Source: Roseovarius aestuarii
GTDB lineage: Bacteria > Pseudomonadota > Alphaproteobacteria > Rhodobacterales > Rhodobacteraceae
Reading direction: 5' to 3'
Assembly (NCBI GenBank): GCA_027214255.1
Contig: JAPWHL010000007.1
Span: 114,949-178,948, forward strand
DNA: 64,000 nt
This document shows, piece by piece, positions 8,015-16,294 of this stretch. Each line of letters starts with the position of its first letter. Within the stretch, counting starts at the first letter, position 1. The notes under the pieces were generated by a model. It had not been told where the DNA came from. It made no database searches and saw nothing but the letters and a program-made list of their open reading frames with translations. The translations under genes and the position numbers were made by a program.

Positions 8015-8188
8015 GTGATGAATTTGACCGGAGGATCGATGGCGTCCAGAGGGGCTTGGACGCAAGGAACAACCGGGGGAATTGGTGTGGCATCGTGGTC
8101 ATTTTCGTTTGTTCGGGCGGACAGCGAAACCTTGCGAGCGACACCTGAGATTGACGGCGGCGGGCCGCGCAGCTAGTCCCAATGGACC

Positions 8189-8515
8189 ATGACCCAAAAT
8201 CTGGACCTTGTCTTTGCGGCTTTGGCCGACCCGACCCGCCGCGCGATCCTGTCGATGCTGCTGGAGGATGATATGGCGGTCACTGATGTGGCCGAGCCGT
8301 TTGACATGAGCCTGACTGCAATTTCCAAGCACCTCAATATTTTAAGCCGCGCCGGCCTGATCAGTCAGGACCGGCGCGGCCGGGTTAAGTGGTGCAAGCT
8401 AGAGCCAGACGCCCTGAAGGTCGCATCCGTATGGATGCAAGGGTTTGGGCAGTTCGAGCCTGTTCATCTGGATGCGTTCGAGAGGTTCCTCAAAGCCGAA
8501 TTGCCCGACGCATAG
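8189..8515 (+). CDS. ArsR family winged-helix transcriptional regulator
   Basis: 108 residues with the classic single-domain ArsR layout: FAALADPTRRAIL at 9-21, then the recognition helix region MSLTAISKHLNILSRAGLI at 45-63, and a wing with RRGRVKW. There is no CxC metal-binding motif, so it belongs to the group that usually controls an SRPBCC (AHSA1) gene rather than a metal sensor. No such partner gene lies next to it here. A perfect palindrome upstream (7999-8014) is its likely operator. The gene's own ribosome site is weak. Confidence 0.88.
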   Translation: MTQNLDLVFAALADPTRRAILSMLLEDDMAVTDVAEPFDMSLTAISKHLNILSRAGLISQDRRGRVKWCKLEPDALKVASVWMQGFGQFEPVHLDAFERFLKAELPDA

Positions 8516-8573
8516 CCTTGAGGCGGGCGATAAGCCGGTTGCCCTTTGGACTTACCCCTAACGGTGCGGTTGA

Positions 8574-8642
8574 TCAAAGAACGAATTGGACAATGGCCAA
8601 TACAATGACGACAAGACCGACAAGATAGATAATACTGCGCAT
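8574..8642 (-). CDS. 22-residue hydrophobic membrane peptide
   Basis: A short frame starting MRSIIYLVGLVVIVLAI and ending VQFVL; nearly all of it is one membrane helix after a single Arg. The ATG (8642-8640) is preceded by AAGGGAAG at five to six bases, a good ribosome site. Single-helix peptides of this kind are common small proteins in Rhodobacteraceae. It lies in a 200-base gap between the ArsR gene and the DMT exporter. Function unknown. Confidence 0.55.
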   Translation of the reverse strand: MRSIIYLVGLVVIVLAIVQFVL

Positions 8643-8718
8643 GAAACTTCCCTTCTTATGCAATTGACGCAAGGCAAACGTCGCTAGCCACAGAATGGTT
8701 CCCTGATCGGACCCGTTT

Positions 8719-9615
8719 TCATCGCGGGCTTTCGTCCTTAAGCAACAGGATCAACGCCACAATAGTCAGTATCACACCACCTACCACCAGTGCCGGTGGC
8801 AATGGTTGACCAAGCGCAAGCTGCCACAACAACACCCAACTGGGAGTCAGATAGGTATAGGCCATCACCTTGGCACTGGGCAGGTGCAGCGTGGCGTATT
8901 GCAGCAAGACAAACGAAACAGCGCTGGCGAACACCGTGACATAAGCCAGTGTGATCCAAACAATACGAGGCAATGCGGACCAATCTGTGGCGATCATGTC
9001 CTGCGCTCCGAAAATCAACAGGATCACCGCCGCTGCCGCCAACGCACCAAAGGAAAAGACAATAGGCGGCTCACCGCGATTCAGCAGCCGCACAAGCGGC
9101 GTGTAAAGCGCATGCGCCACACAGCCCCAGAAATAGATCATCTCACCTCGGCCGACCTCGAACGCAATCAACGCATTCAAATCCGCACGAAAAATCACCC
9201 ACAATGCCCCTGCCGCCCCCACGGCCAATGCCAGCGCCATGCGCCGCGTCGTGGCCTGTCGCAACAAAAGATAGGCCGAAATACCCGACAATATAGGCGT
9301 CAAGGTGAACACGGCCGCTGCAGAGACGGGAGGAGTGGTCTTCAACCCCTCGAACATCAACACGAAATAGAGGCCCATCGATCCGCCAAGGATCAGGTAC
9401 CGCCAAGGGGCGGCGAAACTTTCACGCGTAATGCCCGTCGTCGCCAGCGCAACCACCCCCACCAACACCGAGGCCAGTGTAAAGCGCACCGCGTTCAACG
9501 CCGTTGGCGCGATGTGGTTTGCCGCCTGCGATCCCAATGCAAATGACCCCGCAATCAGCCCCGAAAAGCACAACATGGCCAGATGTCCACGCATGGCGGG
9601 ACTTGGACGTGTCAC
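8719..9615 (-). CDS. EamA/DMT family transporter
   Basis: A 298-residue integral membrane protein of the drug/metabolite transporter superfamily, with ten hydrophobic segments in two EamA repeats (about 10-140 and 155-290). The second repeat ends with PSWVLLWQLALGQPLPP, typical of the family. Members export amino acids, metabolites or drugs; the substrate cannot be read from sequence. Its start overlaps the stop of the upstream LysR gene by four bases, so the two are co-transcribed and the regulator may control the exporter. Confidence 0.87.
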   Translation of the reverse strand: MTRPSPAMRGHLAMLCFSGLIAGSFALGSQAANHIAPTALNAVRFTLASVLVGVVALATTGITRESFAAPWRYLILGGSMGLYFVLMFEGLKTTPPVSAAAVFTLTPILSGISAYLLLRQATTRRMALALAVGAAGALWVIFRADLNALIAFEVGRGEMIYFWGCVAHALYTPLVRLLNRGEPPIVFSFGALAAAAVILLIFGAQDMIATDWSALPRIVWITLAYVTVFASAVSFVLLQYATLHLPSAKVMAYTYLTPSWVLLWQLALGQPLPPALVVGGVILTIVALILLLKDESPR

Positions 9616-10493
9616 GTGTTATCCCATACGTTTGCGCGCTGTTTAAGAAAGGTCAGGAATGTCTGGACCTTGGCCGTGCGATGCAGATCCATATGTGTGA
9701 CCAACCAAAGGGGCGACGTCCATTCAGGACGCGGGGGGTGAATCTGGATCAGTCCGCCCATCGCCTCGGCCTCGATTTTTGAGATGAACCCGATCCCTGC
9801 ACCATGGGCAATCGCCCGGCGCAACGCATTCACATCTCCACTGCGGAACACGATGGCACTGTCCGGCACCGTTTCGCGCAGCCAGCGCGCAAAGGGCGCA
9901 CGGCTGTCGGCATCGTCCATCCCGACAAAACGGTGGTTGGGGTAATCCTCCAACGTCGACGGCTGCCCATGTCGATCAACATAGCCCTGACTGGCATAAA
10001 GCGCGATAGGTTGGCTGATAAACGGTTGAACCACGTTGTCGGGCTGATCCGGGACCGATCCGGCACGGATCGCGACATGTGCCTCGCCATATTCCAACCG
10101 GAACAGGCGATTTCCGGTCAGATAACGCACGACCAAATCCGGATAGAGTTGTTGAAAATCTGCCAGCACAGGGACGAATAGATGGCTTAGCGCCCCGACA
10201 GAGGTCACCACCAGCTCGCCGGTCACCTCGTCACCCTGCCCTTTGATCCGCCCGGCCAACTGCGCAAACTGATCATCAGTGGCCTGCGCGACACGCAACA
10301 AATCATGGCCCGCTTCGGTCGGGGTGTATCCACGCGCATGGCGCTGAAACAGTTTGACACCCAGACGTGCCTCCAGCGAATCTATGTGGCGAATGACCGT
10401 TGCATGATGTACGCCCAGCACCTCTGCCGCACCACTGACCGTACCAATACGCGCAACGTTAAAGGCCGTACGAACCTCGTCCCAATTATCCAT
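9612..10493 (-). CDS. LysR family transcriptional regulator
   Basis: 293 residues from the chosen start. The N-terminal winged helix (VSGAAEVLGVHHATVIRHID, then LEARLGVKLFQRHARGYTPTEAG) has the variant in which His-His-Ala replaces the usual Gln-Pro-Ala/Ser. A periplasmic-binding-like effector domain follows. The ATG at 10493 gives the family-like MDNWDEVRTAF start; an in-frame ATG 15 bases upstream has the better ribosome site (AAGG) and is an alternative. It is co-transcribed with the DMT exporter, so unlike many LysR genes it is not divergent from its likely target. Confidence 0.88.
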   Translation of the reverse strand: MDNWDEVRTAFNVARIGTVSGAAEVLGVHHATVIRHIDSLEARLGVKLFQRHARGYTPTEAGHDLLRVAQATDDQFAQLAGRIKGQGDEVTGELVVTSVGALSHLFVPVLADFQQLYPDLVVRYLTGNRLFRLEYGEAHVAIRAGSVPDQPDNVVQPFISQPIALYASQGYVDRHGQPSTLEDYPNHRFVGMDDADSRAPFARWLRETVPDSAIVFRSGDVNALRRAIAHGAGIGFISKIEAEAMGGLIQIHPPRPEWTSPLWLVTHMDLHRTAKVQTFLTFLKQRANVWDNT

Positions 10494-10817
10494 TACCGCC
10501 CCAATCATGACCTTGCTTTGACAACAAGCAGCACCGACTTGTGCGCCGGTCCACAAACGGCGCCATTTTGACCGTCATACGTGCCCATATGCAAGAGCCG
10601 CGGTCAGGTGCCGCATCGCCCAAGCCTTGACTCACACCGCCCTCACGCCTAAACCGCGTTCAATCCCGGAATGGCTCGCCCCTTCCGGTCCCATGGCCGC
10701 GTGCCGGGATCGACCTCCGTCAGCGCGATGCGCCCACGGGGGCACTCGGCATTTGGCACATCAGCCGGTCCTCACTATATGGGGGCCACACCTGCAACGG
10801 CGGCGAAGGAGCCCGAG
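10494..10817. other. Gene-poor stretch between the LysR and ffh genes
   Basis: 324 bases upstream of two divergent genes. The right part holds the ffh promoter candidate. An open frame continues ffh upstream, but the family start at 10818 has the ribosome site. Nothing else is supportable. Confidence 0.6.
10753..10781 (+). promoter_or_regulatory. Candidate sigma70 promoter of ffh
   Basis: TTGGCA (10753-10758), a 17-base spacer and TATATG (10776-10781), placing the transcript start about 30 bases before the ffh ATG. Confidence 0.5.
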
Positions 10818-12326
10818 ATGTTTGAAAACCTATCCGAACGCCTCTCTGGCGTATTCGATCGACTGACCAAACAGGGCGCGTTGTCCGAGGATGACGTCAA
10901 AACCGCCCTCAGGGAAGTGCGCGTGGCCCTGTTAGAGGCCGATGTATCCCTGCCCGTGGCGCGCGATTTTGTCAAACATGTGCAGGAACAAGCCACCGGA
11001 CAGGCGGTGACAAAATCCATCACCCCCGGCCAGCAGGTCGTCAAGATTGTACACGATACGCTGGTCCAAACCCTGAAAGGTGATGACGACCCCGGCGCGC
11101 TCAAAATTGACAACGCCCCCGCACCGATCCTGATGGTTGGTCTGCAAGGGTCGGGTAAAACCACCACCACCGCCAAGCTGGCCAAACGCCTGAAAGAACG
11201 CGAAGGCAAGCGCGTTTTGATGGCCTCTTTGGACGTCAACCGCCCGGCGGCGATGGAACAGCTGGCCATTCTAGGGCTGCAAATCGGTGTCGACACCCTC
11301 CCCATCGTCAAGGGCGAAGATCCCGTTCAGATCGCCAAGCGCGCCAAAACGCAAGCCTCGCTCGGTGGATACGACGTCTACATGCTGGACACCGCTGGCC
11401 GTCTGCATATCGACGCCGAGCTGATCGCACAGGCCGCTGCCGTGCGCGATGTGGCCAACCCCCGCGAAACGCTGCTGGTGGTCGATGGCTTGACCGGACA
11501 GGATGCGGTCAATGTCGCGACCGAGTTTGACGACAAGATCGGTGTGACCGGCGTCGTCCTGACACGCATGGACGGCGACGGACGCGGCGGTGCCGCTCTC
11601 AGCATGCGCGCCGTCACCGGCAAGCCAATCCGCTTCGTTGGTCTTGGCGAAAAGATGGACGCCATTGAAACCTTCGAAGCAGAGCGCATCGCGGGCCGAA
11701 TTCTTGGCATGGGCGATATCGTCAGCCTGGTGGAAAAGGCCCAAGAAACAATTGAGGCCGAACAGGCCGAACGCATGATGCGCCGCTTCACCAAGGGTCA
11801 GTTCAACATGAACGATCTGAAGATGCAGCTGGAACAGATGCAAAAGATGGGCGGTATGGAAGGCGTGATGGGCATGATGCCCGGCATGGGAAAAATGGCC
11901 AAACAGGTGCAGGATGCAGGGATGGACGACAAAGTCATCACCCGCCAGATCGCCTTGATCCAATCCATGACCAAAAAAGAACGCGCCAACCCGCAAATCC
12001 TGCAGGCCAGCCGCAAGAAACGCATCGCCAAGGGCGCTGGCTTGGAAGTGCAAGAACTGAACCGTCTTCTCAAAATGCAACGCCAGATGGGCGACATGAT
12101 GAAGAAGATGGGCAAAATGGGCAAAGGCGGCATGCTGAAACAAGCCATGAAGGGCATGTTCGGCAAAGGTGGCCCCTCCCCCGAAGACATGGCCGCTGGC
12201 ATGGATCCCAAAGCGTTGGAACAGGCCGCCAAGCAGATGGGCGGTAAACTGCCCGGCGGCCTTGGTGGGATGGGCGGCGGTATGGGCCTGCCCGGCGGCC
12301 TCTCGGGCTTCGGAAAGAAAAAGTAA
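10818..12326 (+). CDS. ffh: Signal recognition particle protein Ffh
   Basis: The GTPase of the bacterial signal recognition particle; with 4.5S RNA it delivers nascent membrane proteins to FtsY. 502 residues: N domain (1-90), G domain with P-loop GLQGSGKTTTTAKL (108-121), DTAGRLHID, and TRMDGDGRGGAALS, then the methionine-rich M domain with many MxxM patterns, ending in a Gly/Met tail. The ATG at 10818 follows AAGGAG and gives the standard MFENLSERL start. Three GNAT genes follow in the same direction. Confidence 0.97.
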   Translation: MFENLSERLSGVFDRLTKQGALSEDDVKTALREVRVALLEADVSLPVARDFVKHVQEQATGQAVTKSITPGQQVVKIVHDTLVQTLKGDDDPGALKIDNAPAPILMVGLQGSGKTTTTAKLAKRLKEREGKRVLMASLDVNRPAAMEQLAILGLQIGVDTLPIVKGEDPVQIAKRAKTQASLGGYDVYMLDTAGRLHIDAELIAQAAAVRDVANPRETLLVVDGLTGQDAVNVATEFDDKIGVTGVVLTRMDGDGRGGAALSMRAVTGKPIRFVGLGEKMDAIETFEAERIAGRILGMGDIVSLVEKAQETIEAEQAERMMRRFTKGQFNMNDLKMQLEQMQKMGGMEGVMGMMPGMGKMAKQVQDAGMDDKVITRQIALIQSMTKKERANPQILQASRKKRIAKGAGLEVQELNRLLKMQRQMGDMMKKMGKMGKGGMLKQAMKGMFGKGGPSPEDMAAGMDPKALEQAAKQMGGKLPGGLGGMGGGMGLPGGLSGFGKKK

Positions 12327-12334
12327 TCCCATGT

Positions 12335-12362
12335 CTTTTTCTTGGCCCAAATACCCAATTCC
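12335..12362 (-). repeat. Dispersed 3'-end element, copy A
   Basis: On the minus strand it reads TTGGGTATTTGGGCCAAGAA and two more A. It starts nine bases after the ffh stop. It matches copy B at 40737-40765 over 23 bases with two differences. Confidence 0.5.
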
Positions 12363-12473
12363 GACAGGCACAGAACGCGCTCAGCCCTGCCATGTTGCGC
12401 CGCGTCCAACCCAGGCAAAATTCAGCCGCGCGGCAGCGCGCCCTTTGGGTCGCGCCATCGCAAAGGGGGGCAC

Positions 12474-13043
12474 ATGATCCCCACGCTCAATCCCCCCAGA
12501 ATTGAATCCGATCGCCTGATCCTGCGCGGCTTTGAACACCGTGATTTCGATGCCATTGCCGACTTCCTTACCGACACCGACCGCGCTGCCGGATTTGGCT
12601 CGGCACCGGATCGCCCCGAAGCATGGCGGTGGTTTGCGATGAACATCGGCCACTGGGCGCTGCACGGCTACGGGTATTTTGCACTAGAGTTAAAGGCCAC
12701 GGGTCAGACCTGCGGCATGACCGGAGTCTGGAACCCCAACGGCTGGCCCGAACCTGAGCTGGGCTGGGTTGCATTTGCCGGGTTCGAGGGCGTGGGGTTG
12801 CTTTACGAGGCGGCCACGCGAGCGCGCGAATGGGCATATTGCGATCTTGGCCTGACAACGTTGACCTCCGGCATCGTGCCGGGCAATACCCGCTCGGTCG
12901 CCCTGGCCGAAAGGTTGGGCGCCGTCTATGAGCGCACCTACGACAATGCCCATATGGGCACGGACATGTTGTATCGTCATCCCTCCCCCGCCGATCTCGG
13001 CCTCACGACCGATGCAGATGGCACTCCCGAGGCCTACGCATGA
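12474..13043 (+). CDS. GNAT family N-acetyltransferase (first of three)
   Basis: 189 residues, RimJ/RimL-like acetyltransferase. Features: RLILRG near the N-terminus, a GHW motif, GYGYFALE, the PEPELGW strand, an acetyl-CoA loop region followed by NTRSVALAERLGA, and a C-terminal YRHPSPADL. The family moves acetyl from acetyl-CoA to amines such as protein N-termini, amino acids or drugs. The ATG at 12474 was chosen for its AAAGGGGGG ribosome site. It overlaps the second GNAT (ATGA) and the three are clearly paralogues. Confidence 0.85.
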   Translation: MIPTLNPPRIESDRLILRGFEHRDFDAIADFLTDTDRAAGFGSAPDRPEAWRWFAMNIGHWALHGYGYFALELKATGQTCGMTGVWNPNGWPEPELGWVAFAGFEGVGLLYEAATRAREWAYCDLGLTTLTSGIVPGNTRSVALAERLGAVYERTYDNAHMGTDMLYRHPSPADLGLTTDADGTPEAYA

Positions 13044-13579
13044 CGCCAATGATCCCGATCATTCAAACCAAGGACTTGATCCTGCGCGGCTACCTCGAGA
13101 GCGATTTCGATGCCGTCGCCGCATTTTGCAAGTCTCCACGCTCCAAATTTGTCGGCGGCCCACATGACCGCTGGACCTGCTGGCGCGCCTTTCTGGCCGG
13201 TGTCGGGCATTGGACGCTGCGTGGCTTTGGCATGTGGATCGTCGAACATCGCGAAACCGGGCGTGTTGCGGGCCGCGTTGGTATGATCCTGAATGATGGC
13301 TGGCAAGAACCCGAACTGGGCTGGCACATGTATGACGGGTTCGAAGGCCGTGGATATGCCCATCAATCCGTCAAAGCCGCCCGCGATTATGCCGCCCGAC
13401 ATCAAGGGCTGGATCGGGTGATCTCCTACATCCATGCGCAAAACGTCCGCTCGGTGCGCCTGGCACATCGGTTGGGGGCTGCCTTTGAACGTGACGTCAC
13501 GTTGCTGGGCCACCCTTGCCAGATCTATCGCCATCCCTCGGCCCTTCCTACACAGATATCAAACGGGGTGACAACATGA
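13040..13579 (+). CDS. GNAT family N-acetyltransferase (second of three)
   Basis: 179 residues, the middle copy of the tandem set. It shares DLILRG, GHW, GFGMWIVE, QEPELGW, NVRSVRLAHRLGA and YRHPS with its neighbours. In place of the acidic N-terminal segment of copy 1 it has KFVGGPHDR, closer to copy 3 (RFMGGPLNK). Its ATG overlaps the stop of copy 1 and its stop overlaps the start of copy 3, so the three are translationally coupled. Substrate unknown. Confidence 0.84.
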   Translation: MTPMIPIIQTKDLILRGYLESDFDAVAAFCKSPRSKFVGGPHDRWTCWRAFLAGVGHWTLRGFGMWIVEHRETGRVAGRVGMILNDGWQEPELGWHMYDGFEGRGYAHQSVKAARDYAARHQGLDRVISYIHAQNVRSVRLAHRLGAAFERDVTLLGHPCQIYRHPSALPTQISNGVTT

Positions 13580-14169
13580 TCCCCGTCATTGAAACGCAAC
13601 GCCTAGTCCTGCGTGGCCCTGAGCCCGAGGATTACCCCGATTTCAAAGCCACGTTCAGCTCGTACCGATCCCGTTTCATGGGCGGGCCTTTGAACAAATA
13701 CGAGGCATGGATGCTCTATGCCGCTGAAATCGGCCACTGGAACATCCGAGGGTATGGCATGTGGATGATTCACGACCGCGATAGCGACAAAACATTGGGC
13801 ATGGCCGGCGGCTGGAGCCCCGCAGGCTGGCCCGAACGCGAACTGGCCTGGATCATTTGGCCCGGCGAAGCCGGCAAGGGGTATGCGCTGGAAGCAACCC
13901 ACGCCGCGCGCGATTTTTTCTACACCCAACAAGGGTGGGACGGGGCCGTCAGCTATATCGACCCCAAGAACCTGGACAGCATCCGTCTGGCCGAACGGCT
14001 GGGCGCGAAGAAAGACCACGAGGCGGCCACGATTGACGGGAACGATGCGGTTTATCGCCACCCCTCCCCTGCCCGCCTGCGCGATGGGCAGCTGGCTGAC
14101 GGGATCGCGCTGGAGATAAACCATTATTGCGACCCGCTGTTCAAACCGAAAGGATTCCCCGTTGACTGA
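13576..14169 (+). CDS. GNAT family N-acetyltransferase (third of three)
   Basis: 197 residues. Same motif series as the two preceding genes: RLVLRG, GHW, GYGMWMIH, PERELAW, NLDSIRLAERLGA and YRHPSPARL, with a C-terminal extension of about 20 residues ending in FPVD. The ATG at 13576 overlaps the stop of copy 2; an upstream in-frame ATG exists but would make a large overlap. The gene also overlaps the chorismate mutase start by eight bases. Substrate unknown. Confidence 0.84.
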   Translation: MIPVIETQRLVLRGPEPEDYPDFKATFSSYRSRFMGGPLNKYEAWMLYAAEIGHWNIRGYGMWMIHDRDSDKTLGMAGGWSPAGWPERELAWIIWPGEAGKGYALEATHAARDFFYTQQGWDGAVSYIDPKNLDSIRLAERLGAKKDHEAATIDGNDAVYRHPSPARLRDGQLADGIALEINHYCDPLFKPKGFPVD

Positions 14170-14461
14170 CGAGTCCACCACAAAGGCCGCCACCCTGTTA
14201 AAGGGCCACCGCGACAGCATAGACCGGCTGGACGCGATTTTGGTCTATACATTGGGCGAGCGGTTCAAGCACACCCAATCCGTCGGCCGCCTTAAGGCCG
14301 AACACGACCTTCCCCCGTCCGATCCGGCCCGCGAAGCGGCCCAGATTGCACGGCTTGAAGAATTGGCGACCCAGGCCGATCTCGACCCGGAATTCGCCAA
14401 GAAGTTTTTGAACTTCATCATCGCTGAAGTCATTCAGCACCATCGCCAACATCAGTCGTAA
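14162..14461 (+). CDS. Chorismate mutase, AroQ class
   Basis: A 99-residue single-domain chorismate mutase, which converts chorismate to prephenate for phenylalanine and tyrosine synthesis. The pattern RDSIDRLDAILVYTLGER, VGRLKAEHDLPPSDPARE and the C-terminal AEVIQHHRQ fits the all-helical AroQ fold with its Arg/Lys active site. It starts with TTG at 14162, preceded by AAGGA, and overlaps the last GNAT. Its stop lies inside a 24-base palindrome (14459-14482). Confidence 0.85.
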   Translation: MTDESTTKAATLLKGHRDSIDRLDAILVYTLGERFKHTQSVGRLKAEHDLPPSDPAREAAQIARLEELATQADLDPEFAKKFLNFIIAEVIQHHRQHQS

Positions 14462-14482
14462 GGTGCGCTTAAGCGCACCTTA
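14459..14482. repeat. Perfect 24-base palindrome at the chorismate mutase stop codon
   Basis: TAA-GGTGCGCTTAAGCGCACC-TTA. Its first three bases are the chorismate mutase stop. It can fold into a strong hairpin 32 bases before the rpsP start. A sister copy with CTGCGC is at 36058-36081. Confidence 0.7.
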
Positions 14483-14514
14483 CCAAACCCAAAACCAACC
14501 AAAGGAATATACTC

Positions 14515-14919
14515 ATGGCCATGAAAATTCGTCTCGCCCGCGGCGGCAGCAAAAAACGCCCCTTCTACCGCATTGTCGCCACCGACAGCCGCATGCCTCG
14601 CGACGGCCGTTTCATCGAGAAACTGGGCACATATAACCCGCTGCTGCCCAAAGACAGCGAAGACCGCGTAAAAATGAACCTTGAGCGGATTCAGTACTGG
14701 CTGGGTCAAGGCGCACAGCCCACAGACCGGATCAGCCGCATGCTGGAAGCGGCCGGCGTCCTGCCCAAGAAAGACCGTGCCAACCTGAAAAAGGGAACGC
14801 CCGGCAAGAAAGCTCAGGATCGTGCCGAGGAAAAAGCAGCCAAGGCCGCAGCAGCGTCCGAAGCCGCCAACGCCCCAGCCGAAGAGGCCCCTTCCGAGGA
14901 CGCCGCAAGCGCAGAATAA
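14515..14919 (+). CDS. rpsP: 30S ribosomal protein S16
   Basis: S16 stabilises the central domain of 16S rRNA in the small subunit. The first 80 residues carry the family pattern: [33 protein letters not shown], and the stretch ending [10 protein letters not shown]. The total length of 134 is longer than the usual 80-90 because of a C-terminal tail rich in Ala, Glu and Lys, as in other Rhodobacteraceae. It begins the rpsP-rimM-trmD-rplS block, here interrupted by bluB. Confidence 0.96.
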   Translation: MAMKIRLARGGSKKRPFYRIVATDSRMPRDGRFIEKLGTYNPLLPKDSEDRVKMNLERIQYWLGQGAQPTDRISRMLEAAGVLPKKDRANLKKGTPGKKAQDRAEEKAAKAAAASEAANAPAEEAPSEDAASAE

Positions 14920-14940
14920 GTACGGCAGGGCTGCGCAGTC

Positions 14941-15570
14941 ATGGCTCAGTTTCCCCCCGGTTTTCAGGATGCCTTGCGCGACCTGATGCGATGGCGGCGC
15001 GATGTGCGCCGTTTTCGCACCGAACCGGTGGACGAAGCCTTGCTGACACACTGCCTGAACACGTTTATGTTGTCGCCCTCCGTGGGCCTCAGCGAACCAT
15101 GGCGCATTCTGCGTCTGACAAGCGCGGCGGCCCGGTCTGCCGCGCTTGCGAATTTCAAGGCCGCCAACGCCGATGCGATCGCCGGATATGATGGGCAACA
15201 AGCCCAGAATTACAGCCGGATCAAACTGTCAGGCATGCGCGAGGCCCCGGTGCAACTGGCGGTGTTTTGTGACGAAAGCACGACCAAAGGGGCAGGCCTC
15301 GGCGCGGCCACCATGGCCGAGACACGCCGATACTCGGTGGTCTGCGCAATCACCCAATTCTGGCTGGCTGCGCGCGCGGAAGGTCTTGGCGTCGGATGGG
15401 TCTCGATTCTTGATCCTGAGCGATTGAAGCGCGATCTGGATGCCCCACAAGAGTGGCGGCTGGTTGCGTATCTTTGCGTGGGCTGGCCCGAAGAAGACAG
15501 CCTGACACCCGAATTGGAAACAGTGGGCTGGGAAACGCGCAGCATGACCTTGCCCATAGAGGAACGGTAA
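14941..15570 (+). CDS. bluB: 5,6-dimethylbenzimidazole synthase
   Basis: BluB cuts reduced flavin mononucleotide, with oxygen, to make the lower ligand of vitamin B12. The 209-residue nitroreductase-fold protein has the BluB pattern rather than that of general nitroreductases: RWRRDVRRF (17-25), SPSVGLSEPWR (45-55), LREAPVQLAVFCDE-like segment, RYSVVCAITQFWLAARAEGL and LGVGWVSILDP. It sits between rpsP and rimM, 21 bases after rpsP; no other cobalamin gene is nearby. Confidence 0.88.
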   Translation: MAQFPPGFQDALRDLMRWRRDVRRFRTEPVDEALLTHCLNTFMLSPSVGLSEPWRILRLTSAAARSAALANFKAANADAIAGYDGQQAQNYSRIKLSGMREAPVQLAVFCDESTTKGAGLGAATMAETRRYSVVCAITQFWLAARAEGLGVGWVSILDPERLKRDLDAPQEWRLVAYLCVGWPEEDSLTPELETVGWETRSMTLPIEER

Positions 15571-15704
15571 TGTGCGATGGCGGTTTTGGGATCGTACGCA
15601 GCGCAAAACACTATAAGATCAACGCCAAGTGCAGACGTTGTAGACCCAGATGACCTTTTAACCCTATCAGTGCCCCACCCCAAGACGCGACAGAGGAGCC
15701 GACA

Positions 15705-16223
15705 ATGAGTGACGAAATGATCTGTATCGGGGCAATTGCCGGCGCGTTTGGCGTGCATGGCGAAGTGCGTTTGAAAAGCTTTGCGGCCCAGTCCGAAGAT
15801 ATCGCAACCTATGGCCCGCTCAGCACAGAGGACGGTAGCCGTCAGTTCACCGTCAGCCTGACAGGTCAGGCCAGCAACGGTTTAACCGCCCGCCTAAGCG
15901 GTGTGCGCTCAAAGGAAGATGCCGACGCGCTGCGTGGCCTTCAACTATATGTACCGCGCAGCGTCTTGCCGGCCTTGCCAGACGATGAATATTATCATGC
16001 CGATCTGGTTGGACTGGATGTGTTCGATACGGGTGGCACCCGCTTGGGACGGGTGAAATCCGTGCATAACCACGGCGCATCCGATCTGTTGGAATTGTCC
16101 ATCCCCGGCGACAGCGCCACCGTTTTGCTGCCCTTTACACAGGCCGCAGTGCCGACTGTCGATCTGGCTTCCCGCCGCATTGTTGCCGACCCGCCCGTAG
16201 GCCTGTTTCCTGATCCCACGTAA
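15705..16223 (+). CDS. rimM: Ribosome maturation factor RimM
   Basis: RimM binds S19 and helps mature the 30S head. 172 residues: the N-terminal RimM domain begins [20 protein letters not shown], and the C-terminal PRC-barrel contains [13 protein letters not shown] and [13 protein letters not shown]. It is of normal length. An AGGAG lies before the ATG. It precedes trmD as in most proteobacteria. Confidence 0.94.
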   Translation: MSDEMICIGAIAGAFGVHGEVRLKSFAAQSEDIATYGPLSTEDGSRQFTVSLTGQASNGLTARLSGVRSKEDADALRGLQLYVPRSVLPALPDDEYYHADLVGLDVFDTGGTRLGRVKSVHNHGASDLLELSIPGDSATVLLPFTQAAVPTVDLASRRIVADPPVGLFPDPT

Positions 16224-16294
16224 ATCAAAAGCAACCGCCCCGCCACCGCCGCCCCGCTTGCCACGCGGTGCGCTGACAGGTATTGCCCCGCTGT

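Larger units (their letters stand above)
7815..8188. other. Gene-poor stretch between atpI and the ArsR gene
   Basis: 374 bases between divergent genes. It contains the candidate atp promoter, a perfect 16-base palindrome (7999-8014), and a possible small frame at 8039-8176 (45 residues, GGAGG before its ATG) whose codon use is poor for this genome. No other feature is supportable. Confidence 0.6.

Noticed and set aside
8018..8176. A possible 52- or 45-residue small protein before the ArsR gene.
   Set aside because: The GGAGG is well placed for ATG 8039, but GC at third positions is low and no known family fits. Kept only as part of a finding, not as a gene.
11271..12371. A 366-residue open frame antisense to ffh.
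   Set aside because: It is a shadow of the high-GC codon bias in ffh, rich in His, Ala and Gly, with no family resemblance.
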